Shown here piece after piece: positions 8,766 through 17,094 of a stretch of 54,204 bases of DNA. The stretch is taken from assembly GCF_016862075.1 (NCBI RefSeq), contig NZ_BOMG01000090.1:1-54204 (forward strand), written 5' to 3'. Every line of letters begins with the position of its first letter. Position 1 is the first letter of the stretch. Both the position numbers and the translations under genes were made by a program. The stretch is from Actinoplanes couchii. GTDB lineage: Bacteria; Actinomycetota; Actinomycetes; Mycobacteriales; Micromonosporaceae. The notes below the pieces were generated by a model, which saw only the letters and a list, made by a program, of their open reading frames with translations, searched no databases and had not been told where the DNA came from.

Positions 8766-8791
8766 AGATTTTCACATGTATGCGGGGCGCT

Positions 8792-9055
8792 TTATCGCCA
8801 GCGTGACAGCAGTCCCAGGGAAGCGACCATGCAGCCGAAGCCGACCGCCAGGTTCCAGTAACGCCAGCTCTCCACTGGCCACTGCTGCGAGGACAGGTAG
8901 TAGATCACCAGCCAGGCGATACCGACCACGATCAAGGTCACCGCGGTAGCGGGCAACCAGACCGGACTCGGCTTGTTGGTCGCACCCTTGACCGCCGGGC
9001 TGATGTCCGACGGCGGGGTGTAGACCTTCTTCTTGCGAACCTGAGACTTGGGCAC
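8792..9055 (-). CDS. crgA: Cell division protein CrgA
   Basis: This 87-residue protein has the CrgA layout: a basic N-terminus (MPKSQVRKKKVYTPP), a linker with DISPAVKG, and two membrane spans (about 37-57 and 67-84) separated by a QQWPVESWRYWN loop. CrgA is a small septal membrane protein that interacts with FtsZ, FtsI and FtsQ in mycobacteria and delays septation in Streptomyces. The GTG at 9055 is preferred because AGGAGA lies 6 nt upstream and the conserved PKSKVRKK start follows immediately. It is divergent from the DUF881 gene, as in Mycobacterium (Rv0011c/Rv0012). Confidence 0.93.
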   Translation of the reverse strand: MPKSQVRKKKVYTPPSDISPAVKGATNKPSPVWLPATAVTLIVVGIAWLVIYYLSSQQWPVESWRYWNLAVGFGCMVASLGLLSRWR

Positions 9056-9229
9056 GGTCTTCTCCTGAGGGCAACAAGTGGTGAACAACCCACCGCTGAG
9101 CGGCTCCGGAAGTCCCGAACGCTGCCCGTGGCGAATACTGTTCGCTCGCTAGCGTAGTCAAGGCGGTACGCAGACAGGCACCCGCCGGGGAGAGAAAATA
9201 CCCCGAGCGTCTGTTCTCAGGGGGGCTGA

Positions 9230-9994
9230 GTGGCTTTTTCAAGGTGGAAACTCGCGCTCCGGCGTGTCCCGACCGGCCGGCGATCGGTCTGGTCGGCCGG
9301 AGTTCCGCTGATCGCGCTCGCCGCGGGTCTGCTGTTCACCACGTCGGCGACCACGGCGGACGGTACGACCCTGCGCGAGGACCGGCGCCCGCAGCTCACC
9401 CAGCTGATCGCCGAGAAACGCAAGCGGCTGGCGGCCGGGGAGCGCGAGGCGGCCGATCTGCTGGCCGAGGTGGACCGGGAGACCGGGCGTCTGGCCGAAC
9501 TGGACCAGCCGGCCCAGAACCAGGCCAACGCGCTGCGTCAATCCGCGGGTTTCTCGAAACTCACCGGTCCGGGTGTGACGGTCACTCTCAACGACTCACC
9601 CCGTCGTGGCGCGGATTTCGGCGACAACGCCCCGGACAACGACGACCTGGTAGTACATCAGGGTGACGTCCAGGCCGTCGTGAACGCTCTCTGGGCCGGT
9701 GGCGCCGAGGCCATGACGATCATGGATGTCCGGGTGATCTCCACGAGCGCGGTACGCTGTGTCGGCAATACCCTGCTCCTTCACGGCCAGGTCTTCTCAC
9801 CACCCTTCAAGATCACTGCGATCGGCGAACCCACAGCGATGAGTCACGCGTTGGAGTCCGCAGAGGGAGTCAGACAGTTCCGGGAGGCCGTCACCGACTT
9901 CGGGCTCGGTTACACGGAAAAGGCGGAGAAGAACGTGACAGTGCAGGCGTACGACGGATCGACCGACCTCCGTTCGGCGCAGGCAGCCCCGTGA
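9230..9994 (+). CDS. DUF881-family membrane-anchored protein
   Basis: The 254-residue product has a basic N-terminus, a membrane anchor (about 24-43), an Arg/Glu-rich coiled-coil (about 50-100, with QLIAEKRKRLAAGEREAADLLAEVDRETGRL) and a globular DUF881 domain with GPGVTVTLND, DNAPDNDDLVVHQGDVQAVVNALWAGGAEAM and ISTSAVRCVGNTLLLHG. It is the counterpart of Rv0012 and is conserved beside crgA. The function is unknown; the linkage suggests cell division or envelope. The GTG start has only a weak G-rich ribosome site. Its stop overlaps the sortase start as GTGA. Confidence 0.88.
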   Translation: MAFSRWKLALRRVPTGRRSVWSAGVPLIALAAGLLFTTSATTADGTTLREDRRPQLTQLIAEKRKRLAAGEREAADLLAEVDRETGRLAELDQPAQNQANALRQSAGFSKLTGPGVTVTLNDSPRRGADFGDNAPDNDDLVVHQGDVQAVVNALWAGGAEAMTIMDVRVISTSAVRCVGNTLLLHGQVFSPPFKITAIGEPTAMSHALESAEGVRQFREAVTDFGLGYTEKAEKNVTVQAYDGSTDLRSAQAAP

Positions 9995-11508
9995 CGGCCT
10001 CGTCCGGCTCGGGCCGCCACCGCGCCCCGGACAGCGACGCGCTGACCGCTCAGACCGCCTACATCCCACGCCTGACCGACGCGTCCCCGGACGGCGTCCC
10101 CGGCGGGCCGCTCACCCCGCCGGCCGACAGCGGCAGGCACTTCACTCCTCCGGCCGACAGCGGCAGGCACTTCACTGCTCCGATCGGCGGCGGGCAGTCC
10201 GCCCCCTCGGCCGGCGCCGGCGGAGGCACCGGGTCCTGGCACAGCCGGCCCGCCCCGGAGGGCCTGAGCGCTCCCACGGCCGCGCCGCACCCTCCGGCCC
10301 CGGTTGCGCCCGCCGCACCCGTCAGCGAGCCGCTGAGCACCGCTTACGACGGCGCCACGGCGGCTTGGGCTCCGGTCGACGAGCAGCGGAAGCCCGCGTG
10401 GGCCCAGTCCAACCCGTCGTGGGCGGCCGCGCCCCCCACGGCGCCGGTGCCCAACACCGCTCCGGCTGCCGTACCGGCTCCTGGTTCTGGTTCTGCCTCT
10501 GCTCCTGCCCCTGCTTCGGCTCCGGCTGAGCCGGTGCGGGACTTCAGCCCCACCACGATGATCCCGACCATCAACGCTCCGACCGGCCTGCTCCCGGTGG
10601 TGCCCGCGGCCGGCGCGGTCCAGGCCGCACGTGCGGCGGCCGGCCCGGATGCCGCGCTCGGCGCCGCCCCGGTCGGCCCCACCCCGCTCGGCGCCCGCCC
10701 GGCCGAGGCCGGCCCGGCCGCCGACGAGGCGGATCCCGGCAAGCGCGGCGAGCGGGTGGTCAAGCTGCGGCCGGAGCAGACCGATGAGGGCTACAAGAGC
10801 GTCTACTCCGAACTGACCCGGCCGACCATCGGCTCACGGATCCGCACCGGCATCCGCACCTCCGGCGAGCTGATGATCACTTTCGGCCTGGTGGTGCTGC
10901 TGTTCGCGGGTTATCAGGTCTTCGGCAACTCGGCCGCGGTCGAGTCCGAGCAGGACGATCTCGGCACCGAGTTGGACCAGGCCTGGGCCGATCCGACGGT
11001 GGCGCCGTCCGGGCCGGTCAAGAAGGGCCCGGCCGCGCCCGGCGCGAATCTGGTCGGCCGCCTCTACATCCCGAAGTTCGACATGAAGTGGGTGGTCGTC
11101 GACGGCGTCAAGCCGGACGACATCAAGTACGCCCCGGGCCATTACCCGGACAGCGCGAAACCCGGCCAGATCGGCAACTTCTCGGTCGCCGGCCACCGGG
11201 TCCGGAAGATCTTCTGGCGGCTGGACGAGCTCAAGGACGGCGACGTCATCGGGGTCGAGACCCGGGAGAGCTGGTTCGTCTACCGGGTGTATCAGCAGGA
11301 GGTCGTGAAACCGCACCAGGTCGAGGTGGTCGCGCCGGTCCCCGGCAAGCCCAAGGCCAAGCCCACCGAGGCGGTGCTCACGCTCACCACCTGCAACCCG
11401 AAGTTCAACAACTACGAGCGGCTGATCATCCATGCCGAGCTGGTCGAGACCGTCCCGCGGGACCAGACCAAGACGGACGCCGGCATGCCGGCCGAGATGA
11501 AGGCCTGA
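9991..11508 (+). CDS. srtE: Class E sortase with long disordered N-terminus
   Basis: A 505-residue transpeptidase that would anchor surface proteins to peptidoglycan. The catalytic triad is present: His402 in SVAGHRV, Cys468 in TLTTCNP and Arg476 in NYERLI; TLTTC is the usual class E form. One membrane span is at about 292-312. The first 250 residues are Pro/Ala/Ser-rich and presumably cytoplasmic, with a direct repeat of PPADSGRHFT near 43-62; sortases of this class are usually about 200-250 residues, so the tail is unusually long. The GTG start overlaps the DUF881 stop. Class E enzymes typically favour LAXTG-type signals; no such substrate is encoded in this window. Confidence 0.92.
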   Translation: MTASSGSGRHRAPDSDALTAQTAYIPRLTDASPDGVPGGPLTPPADSGRHFTPPADSGRHFTAPIGGGQSAPSAGAGGGTGSWHSRPAPEGLSAPTAAPHPPAPVAPAAPVSEPLSTAYDGATAAWAPVDEQRKPAWAQSNPSWAAAPPTAPVPNTAPAAVPAPGSGSASAPAPASAPAEPVRDFSPTTMIPTINAPTGLLPVVPAAGAVQAARAAAGPDAALGAAPVGPTPLGARPAEAGPAADEADPGKRGERVVKLRPEQTDEGYKSVYSELTRPTIGSRIRTGIRTSGELMITFGLVVLLFAGYQVFGNSAAVESEQDDLGTELDQAWADPTVAPSGPVKKGPAAPGANLVGRLYIPKFDMKWVVVDGVKPDDIKYAPGHYPDSAKPGQIGNFSVAGHRVRKIFWRLDELKDGDVIGVETRESWFVYRVYQQEVVKPHQVEVVAPVPGKPKAKPTEAVLTLTTCNPKFNNYERLIIHAELVETVPRDQTKTDAGMPAEMKA

Positions 11509-11512
11509 TTTC

Positions 11513-11764
11513 GTGTACGCGTGGATCTGGCGCAAGTTGCCGGGTGGCCTGTGGGCGAAGCTGACCTGCGCGGTCGTGCTGCTCACGGCCGTCGGCACGC
11601 TGCTGTGGTACGTCGTCTTCCCGTGGGCCACCCCGCTCCTGCCGTTCGACGACGTGCAGGTCGAGGCCGGCACCGGGCAGGACGCCGACACCACGGTCCC
11701 GGGTGACGACGAGCTTCCGTACAGCACCACCTCCAATCAACCGAACCCGAACTCCAGCAGGTGA
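11513..11764 (+). CDS. Small membrane protein, hypothetical
   Basis: This 83-residue protein starts 4 nt after the sortase stop at a GTG. It has a WIWRKLPGGLWAKL amphipathic start, one membrane span (about 17-38, VVLLTAVGTLLWYVVFPWA) and an acidic Ser/Thr/Pro-rich tail that would lie outside the cell. The stop sits 4 nt before the amidotransferase start, so it is in the same operon. No family name is assigned. Position suggests a sortase or division partner. Confidence 0.75.
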   Translation: MYAWIWRKLPGGLWAKLTCAVVLLTAVGTLLWYVVFPWATPLLPFDDVQVEAGTGQDADTTVPGDDELPYSTTSNQPNPNSSR

Positions 11765-11768
11765 CGAC

Positions 11769-12419
11769 GTGCGCATTCTGGTGATCGACAACTACGACTC
11801 GTTCGTCTTCAACATCGTGCAGTACCTCGAACAGCTCGGTGCGCAGTGCGAGGTCCGGCGCAACGACGAGATCACCGTGGCCGAGGTGGGCACCTTCGGC
11901 GCGGCCGGGATCCTGCTGTCACCGGGACCGGGCGAGCCGACCCGCGCGGGCATCATGATGGACGTGATCCGGGAGTACGCCGGGAAGCTCCCGATGTTCG
12001 GCGTCTGCCTGGGCCATCAGGCGATCGGGGCGGCCTTCGGCGCGACCGTGGACCGGGCCCCGGAGCTGCTGCACGGCAAGACCTCCGAGGTGCACCACAA
12101 GGGCGCCGGGGTGCTGGCCGGGCTGCCCGACCCGTTCACCGCGACCCGCTACCACTCGCTCGCCGTGGTGCCGGAGACGCTGCCCGCCGAGATCGAGGTG
12201 ACCGGCACGACCGAATCCGGCGTGGTCATGGCGATGCGGCACCGCACCCTCCCGATCGAGGGCGTCCAGTTCCACCCCGAGTCGGTCCTGACCGAGGGCG
12301 GCCACACCATGCTGGCGAACTGGCTGGCGTCCCGCGGTCTGCCGTCCGCCCTGGAGAAGGCCCCGGCACTGGCCGCCGAGGTGGAGACCCGCCGCCTGTC
12401 CGCGTTCGCCACCGCCTGA
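11769..12419 (+). CDS. Aminodeoxychorismate/anthranilate synthase component II (glutamine amidotransferase)
   Basis: The 216-residue class I glutamine amidotransferase releases ammonia from glutamine for aminodeoxychorismate (folate) or anthranilate (tryptophan) synthesis. Visible landmarks are RILVIDNYDSFVFN at the start, SPGPGEPTRAG, the nucleophile Cys in GVCLGHQAIG, RYHSLAV and the catalytic His/Glu in GVQFHPESVLTEGG. The GTG at 11769 is chosen because RILVIDNYDSF is the invariant family start; the frame is open 22 codons further, inside the upstream gene. It is the counterpart of Rv0013 next to pknB. Whether it serves pabB or trpE cannot be told here. Confidence 0.93.
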   Translation: MRILVIDNYDSFVFNIVQYLEQLGAQCEVRRNDEITVAEVGTFGAAGILLSPGPGEPTRAGIMMDVIREYAGKLPMFGVCLGHQAIGAAFGATVDRAPELLHGKTSEVHHKGAGVLAGLPDPFTATRYHSLAVVPETLPAEIEVTGTTESGVVMAMRHRTLPIEGVQFHPESVLTEGGHTMLANWLASRGLPSALEKAPALAAEVETRRLSAFATA

Positions 12420-12433
12420 GCACTATCTGATCA

Positions 12434-12469
12434 AAAACGGCCGGCACCCTTCGGGGTGCCGGCCGTTTT
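12434..12469. terminator. Bidirectional Rho-independent terminator
   Basis: Perfect 16-bp arms (12434-12449, 12454-12469) flank a TTCG tetraloop and carry A and T runs at the ends, so it works in both directions. It separates the convergent amidotransferase gene and pknB. Confidence 0.95.
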
Positions 12470-12477
12470 CCGTTCGA

Positions 12478-14259
12478 TCAGGGAGTCTCGCCGTCCGGTG
12501 GTGGGCTGGACGACTCCGAGGTGCTCGGATTCGGTTCGGCTTCCGGCTCCTGGATGATCTGGATGACGACGGTGCTGCCCTTCTTGACCTTCTTGTTGGC
12601 CGTCGGGCTCTGGGTCATCACCGTTCCCACATCACCGTCGGCCTGCACCAGCTGAACCTCGACGTTCAGCCCGCGCTCGTCGAGCAGCGCCTCCGCCGCC
12701 GACTGGGTCAGACCGACCAGCTTCGGCACCTCGACCTGGCTGTTGTTCGAGTACCGGACGGTGATCGTGGTGTTCGGCGGCACCGACTCACCGGAGCTCT
12801 CGACCTCGATGACCTGGTTCTTCGGCAGGGTGCTGTCGACCTCACGCGGATCCACCTTGAGGCCGAGGTCCTCCAGCTGCGCCTTGACCGAGCTGAGGCT
12901 GCCGCCCTTGAGGTTGCCCGGAATCGCGACCTGTTCCGGCTTGGCGCAGAGGGTGTACGTGACCGGGTCGGTTAGCTGCACGGTCGAACCCTGCAACGGG
13001 TTCTGCTTGATGACCGTGTTGTCGCAGTCCTCGGTCGTCTCCGGGTCGGTCGCGCTGAAATTGGTGAACTTCTGCGCGGTCAGCTCGGCCACCGCGTCCT
13101 TGTTGGTCATGCCCTCCAGGTTGGGCATGGCCACCGGCTGCGGCTCCGCGGCGGTGTTGTTGCCGGGATCCTTGTCCCGGTTCAGCGCCAGGGCCACCCC
13201 GAGAACGACCACCACCAGCACGGCCAGGCCGGCCACCACGGCCATCACCCACGACGACCGGCTCTCCGGTTTCGGCTGGACACCGCCCATGTAGCCGTCG
13301 TTGACCGGACGGTGCACGGTGGTGGCGCCCTGCGGCGGCCACTGTTGCTGCTGCATGCCGGAGTTCAGCGCCATGGTCTCGGCCTGGCTCATCACCGGGG
13401 TGGCCAGGACCGGACGGCCGGAGACGGCGCGCAACGCGTCGGCGCGCATCTCCTGGGCGCTCTGGTAACGGTTGAGGGGGTTCTTCGAGAGCGCCTTCAA
13501 CGCCATCGCGTCGATCTCCGGCGGCAGGTCGCGGACGATCGAGCTCGGTGCCTTCGGTTCCTCACGGACGTGCTGGTAGGCGACGCTGACCGGGCTGTCG
13601 CCGACGAACGGGGGGTGCCCGATGACCAGTTCGAACAGGACACAGCCGGCCGCGTACACATCGGATCGTGCGTCGACCGACTCGCCCCGGGCCTGCTCGG
13701 GCGAAAGATATTGTGCCGTGCCGATGACCGCGCTGGTCTGCGTCATCGTGGTGGCACCGCTGGCCAGAGCCCGGGCGATGCCGAAGTCCATCACCTTGAC
13801 CTGGCCGTTCTGCGTGATCATCACGTTGCCGGGCTTGATGTCCCGGTGGATGATCCCGTGCCGGTGGCTGAACTCCAGCGCCGCGCAGATGTCGGCGATG
13901 ATCTCCAGTGCCCGGCGTGGCTGGAGCCGTTGTTCCTGGGCCAGAACCTCCTTGAGGGTCTGGCCGTTGACGAACTCCATCACGATGAACGGCTGCTTCT
14001 CGCCGGACGCCGAGATCTCCTCGCCGGTGTCGTAGACGGCGACGATTGCGGGGTGGTTCAGGGCCGCGGAGTTCTGTGCCTCACGACGGAAACGCTCCTG
14101 AAAGGTGGCGTCCCGGGCCAGGTCGGTTCGCAGCATCTTGATCGCGACGTCCCGGCCGAGACGCTGGTCGCGTCCCTTGTGCACCTCGGCCATGCCGCCG
14201 TATCCGAGCAGCTCGCCGACCTGATACCTGCCACCGAGCAGGCGGGCCTGAGCCGTCAT
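12478..14259 (-). CDS. pknB: Serine/threonine protein kinase PknB with PASTA domains
   Basis: The 593-residue receptor kinase has a Hanks-type kinase domain (residues 11-275: LLGYGGMAEVHKG loop, Lys41 in AIKM, HRD at 138-140, DFG at 158-160, activation-loop TMTQTSAVIGTAQYLSPEQA), a juxtamembrane linker, one membrane span (337-359) and three extracellular PASTA repeats starting near 377, 446 and 510. PASTA domains sense muropeptides or lipid II, and PknB controls cell-wall synthesis and division. Mycobacterial PknB has four PASTA units. The tail is Ser/Pro-rich. It is last in the fhaA-to-pknB operon; its ATG overlaps the pknA stop by 4 bp. Confidence 0.95.
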   Translation of the reverse strand: MTAQARLLGGRYQVGELLGYGGMAEVHKGRDQRLGRDVAIKMLRTDLARDATFQERFRREAQNSAALNHPAIVAVYDTGEEISASGEKQPFIVMEFVNGQTLKEVLAQEQRLQPRRALEIIADICAALEFSHRHGIIHRDIKPGNVMITQNGQVKVMDFGIARALASGATTMTQTSAVIGTAQYLSPEQARGESVDARSDVYAAGCVLFELVIGHPPFVGDSPVSVAYQHVREEPKAPSSIVRDLPPEIDAMALKALSKNPLNRYQSAQEMRADALRAVSGRPVLATPVMSQAETMALNSGMQQQQWPPQGATTVHRPVNDGYMGGVQPKPESRSSWVMAVVAGLAVLVVVVLGVALALNRDKDPGNNTAAEPQPVAMPNLEGMTNKDAVAELTAQKFTNFSATDPETTEDCDNTVIKQNPLQGSTVQLTDPVTYTLCAKPEQVAIPGNLKGGSLSSVKAQLEDLGLKVDPREVDSTLPKNQVIEVESSGESVPPNTTITVRYSNNSQVEVPKLVGLTQSAAEALLDERGLNVEVQLVQADGDVGTVMTQSPTANKKVKKGSTVVIQIIQEPEAEPNPSTSESSSPPPDGETP

Positions 14260-15596
14260 AACGTCTGTCGTCCTTCGTTAGGTCGGAACCGACCGAGCTG
14301 GGCATCGGCCTTCTTTAGACGGTACGACGTCACCGACACCTCGTCAGCGACCGCGTCCGAGCGGAGGATAGCCTCAGAGCTGCTGTGATGACCCAGCGTG
14401 CTGCCTGAGGCGGTAATGCCGTTGCCGGTTCGTAACAGGAAAGAGATGACCCCGGCGCAGAGCAGCACCAGCAGTGCCAGCACCACGGCGAGGACGACCA
14501 GCACCTGACGTCCGAAAGTACTCTCCGGTTTGGCAGCCGCCGGGTGGTAAGGGTTCGCGGGGGGCGCCGACTGCGGCCGGTAGGGCTGCGGCGGCGCTGG
14601 TGACACGGGTGGTGCCATCGGCGGCGGGGTCGGCACCGAGGCCGCACCCCGGGCACCCGACACCGGGCGCGGCACCGCGGCCCGGGCCGCCCCCGACTGC
14701 GGGCGGTTGGGCGGAGCGCTGACCGGGCTCGGGTTCTGCATCGGCGGCTGCTGCGGAGCGACCGGCTGCTGCGCGGTCGTCAACGAAGACGCCGCCTGCC
14801 GGGCCACCGCGGCCATCGCCGAGGCGCTGGGCCAGCGGGTCGTCGGGTCCTTGGCCATCGCCCGTTCCACGATGGCGCGCACCGCGGGCGGGATGTCGCC
14901 GGGAAGCGGGCGCGGAGTCTCCCGCACGTGCTTCATGGCGATCTCGATCGGGGTGGCGCCGTCGAACGGCCGGTGCCCGGAGAGGCACTGGTACGCGACG
15001 ACACCGAGGGCGTACACATCGGAGGCCGCCGTGGCGACGTCACCGGCGGCCTGTTCGGGAGAGATGTAGGACGCCGTGCCGAGCACCGCGCCGGCCACCG
15101 TCAACTGGCCGACCAGGGCCGACCGGGCGATGCCGAAGTCGGTCAGGACCAGGGTGCCGTTCGGGCGTACCAGCAGGTTGCCGGGTTTGACGTCCCGGTG
15201 CACGATGCCGTTGCCGTGCGCGGCCTGGAGCGCGTCGGCGGCCTGGGCCACCAGCGCCATGGTCCGGGCCGGGGTGAGCCGGCCGACCCGGCTCAGGGTC
15301 CGGGACAGCGCGTCACCCTCGACGTACTCCATGACCAGGAAGGCGATCGACTGGTCACTGCCGTAGTCGTAGACGTCGACCACGCCCGGGTGGTTGATGG
15401 TGGCCATGGTCCGGGCCTCGCCGCGGAACCGCTCGGCGAAACCCGGCTCGTCGAGCAGGGCAGGGAGCAGGATCTTGACCGCGACGGTCCGGCCCAGGAC
15501 ATCGTCGATGCCCTTCCAGACATCGCCCATGCCGCCCCCGGCGATCCGCTCCTCCAAGCGGTATCGCCCCCCGAGCGTGACCCCCGGGCGGATCAT
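14256..15596 (-). CDS. pknA: Serine/threonine protein kinase PknA
   Basis: This 446-residue protein has a kinase domain (about 12-265; IAGGGMGDVWKG, Lys41 in AVKI, HRDVKPGN at 133-140, DFG at 153-155, GTASYISPEQAAGD), then a Pro/Ala/Gln-rich linker of about 95 residues, a membrane span (362-387) and a short extracytoplasmic tail without PASTA domains. It is the usual PknB partner that regulates cell shape and division. The start is 1 nt after the pbpA stop and the end overlaps pknB as ATGA, so translation is coupled. Confidence 0.95.
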   Translation of the reverse strand: MIRPGVTLGGRYRLEERIAGGGMGDVWKGIDDVLGRTVAVKILLPALLDEPGFAERFRGEARTMATINHPGVVDVYDYGSDQSIAFLVMEYVEGDALSRTLSRVGRLTPARTMALVAQAADALQAAHGNGIVHRDVKPGNLLVRPNGTLVLTDFGIARSALVGQLTVAGAVLGTASYISPEQAAGDVATAASDVYALGVVAYQCLSGHRPFDGATPIEIAMKHVRETPRPLPGDIPPAVRAIVERAMAKDPTTRWPSASAMAAVARQAASSLTTAQQPVAPQQPPMQNPSPVSAPPNRPQSGAARAAVPRPVSGARGAASVPTPPPMAPPVSPAPPQPYRPQSAPPANPYHPAAAKPESTFGRQVLVVLAVVLALLVLLCAGVISFLLRTGNGITASGSTLGHHSSSEAILRSDAVADEVSVTSYRLKKADAQLGRFRPNEGRQTL

Positions 15597-15597
15597 G

Positions 15598-17094
15598 TCA
15601 GTTCCCTCCCTGAGCGGCCGTGGCCTTCATGATGAGCCCGGCGATCCGGGCCGCCTCGGCACTGGCGTGACCACCGGGCACGTTCTCCAGCATGACGCAC
15701 ACCGCGGAAACGGCCTTGCCGTCCTTGTAGGCGAAACCGACGAACCAGCCGTGCGGATCGCCGTCGGCGGTGTTCTGGGCGGTGCCGGTCTTGCCACCGA
15801 CCTCCCACCCGCTGATCTTGGCGTTCTTGCCGGTGCCGTCCGTGACGACGCTCACCATCATCTCGCGCAGGCCGTTGGCCGTGGACGAGCTGATCGGCTC
15901 ACGCAGCGCCTTCGGAGCGGCGGTGTAGATCGTCCCGCGACTCGAGTCGAGCTGCTGTTGCACCAGGTAGGGCCGCATCTGCTTGCCACCGTTGGCCACC
16001 GTGGCGGCGATCATCGCGCCCTCCAGCGGAGTCATCCGGACGTCACGCTGACCGAGCGACGACTGGGCGAGGGCCGCCTTGTCGACGCTGCCGTCCTTGT
16101 TGGCGATGGTGCCGGTGCGGCTGGCCGCCACCGTCAGGCCCTTGCCGCTCTCCAGGTCGCCGACCTTGAGCGACTCGTCCTCGAACCCGAAGTCCTTGGC
16201 CTTGTCGATCACCTTGTCGCGCCCGAGCTTCACACCGAGCTTGGAGTAGCCGGTGTTGCAGCTCGTGGTCAGCGCCTCCTTCAGGGTGATCTGGCTGCCC
16301 GGGCAGACCTCGTCCTCGGAGTTGCGGATCGTCGCGCCGCCCTCCTGGTAGACGGCGCCGGCCGGGATCTCGGTGTCCAGGTTGTACCCGTTCTCCAGCG
16401 CCGCCGCCGAGACGATCACCTTGAACACCGAGCCGGGCGGCAGGGTGTTCGCGACGGCCCGGTTCAGCAACGGCTGGCTCTTGTCGTTGTTGAGCTCGTT
16501 GTACGCCGCCGAAGCCACCTTGCTGTCGTGGCTGGCCAGCGGGTTCGGGTCGTAGCTCGGCATCGAGACCAGGGCCTGGACGGCGCCGGTGCTCGGGTCG
16601 ATCGCGACCGCCGCGCCTCGGGTGACACCGCGCTCGTTGTTGGTCATCTGCTTCCAGGCGACCTCCTGCGCACGCGGGATCAGCGAGAGGACGATGTTGC
16701 CGCCGCTGCTGGAATCACCGGTGAACATGTCGCTGAGCCGGTCCGCGAAGAGCTTGTCGCTGGCGCCGGAAAGGATGTCGTTCTCGGCCGACTCGATGCC
16801 GACCGCCACACCGCTCAGCGGCTTGTAGCCGAGGACCGGGGCGTAGACCTCTTTTTTCGGGTACGTCCGCTGGTACTTCAGCTCGCCACCGGTCTCGGTG
16901 TTCTCGGCCAGGGGCACGCCGCCGGCCTCGATCACGCCACGGGGACGGTCGTACTCGGCGATCTGGACCCGCTGGTTGCGGTCGTCGGTGCGGTACTCGT
17001 CGGCCTTGTACGCCTGGATCCAGTTCAGTTTCACGAAAATCGCACCGAACAGGACCATGATGACCACACCAGAGCGTCGAAGCGGACCGTTCAC
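15598..17094 (-). CDS. pbpA: Class B penicillin-binding protein PbpA
   Basis: The 498-residue peptidoglycan transpeptidase has one N-terminal membrane anchor (about 8-24), a dimerisation/linker domain and a transpeptidase domain with SVFK (nucleophile Ser222), SCN (278-280) and KTG (435-437, in GGKTGTAQ). The GTG at 17094 overlaps the rodA stop as GTGA and gives MNGPLRRSG, the family start. The frame stays open for 256 more codons upstream, but that part is antisense-frame noise inside rodA. In Mycobacterium PbpA acts with RodA in elongation/septation and is near-identical in genomic position. Confidence 0.95.
   Translation of the reverse strand: MNGPLRRSGVVIMVLFGAIFVKLNWIQAYKADEYRTDDRNQRVQIAEYDRPRGVIEAGGVPLAENTETGGELKYQRTYPKKEVYAPVLGYKPLSGVAVGIESAENDILSGASDKLFADRLSDMFTGDSSSGGNIVLSLIPRAQEVAWKQMTNNERGVTRGAAVAIDPSTGAVQALVSMPSYDPNPLASHDSKVASAAYNELNNDKSQPLLNRAVANTLPPGSVFKVIVSAAALENGYNLDTEIPAGAVYQEGGATIRNSEDEVCPGSQITLKEALTTSCNTGYSKLGVKLGRDKVIDKAKDFGFEDESLKVGDLESGKGLTVAASRTGTIANKDGSVDKAALAQSSLGQRDVRMTPLEGAMIAATVANGGKQMRPYLVQQQLDSSRGTIYTAAPKALREPISSSTANGLREMMVSVVTDGTGKNAKISGWEVGGKTGTAQNTADGDPHGWFVGFAYKDGKAVSAVCVMLENVPGGHASAEAARIAGLIMKATAAQGGN

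Noticed and set aside
12842..13342. Gly/Arg-rich frame inside pknB
   Set aside because: It is an out-of-frame shadow of the PASTA region.
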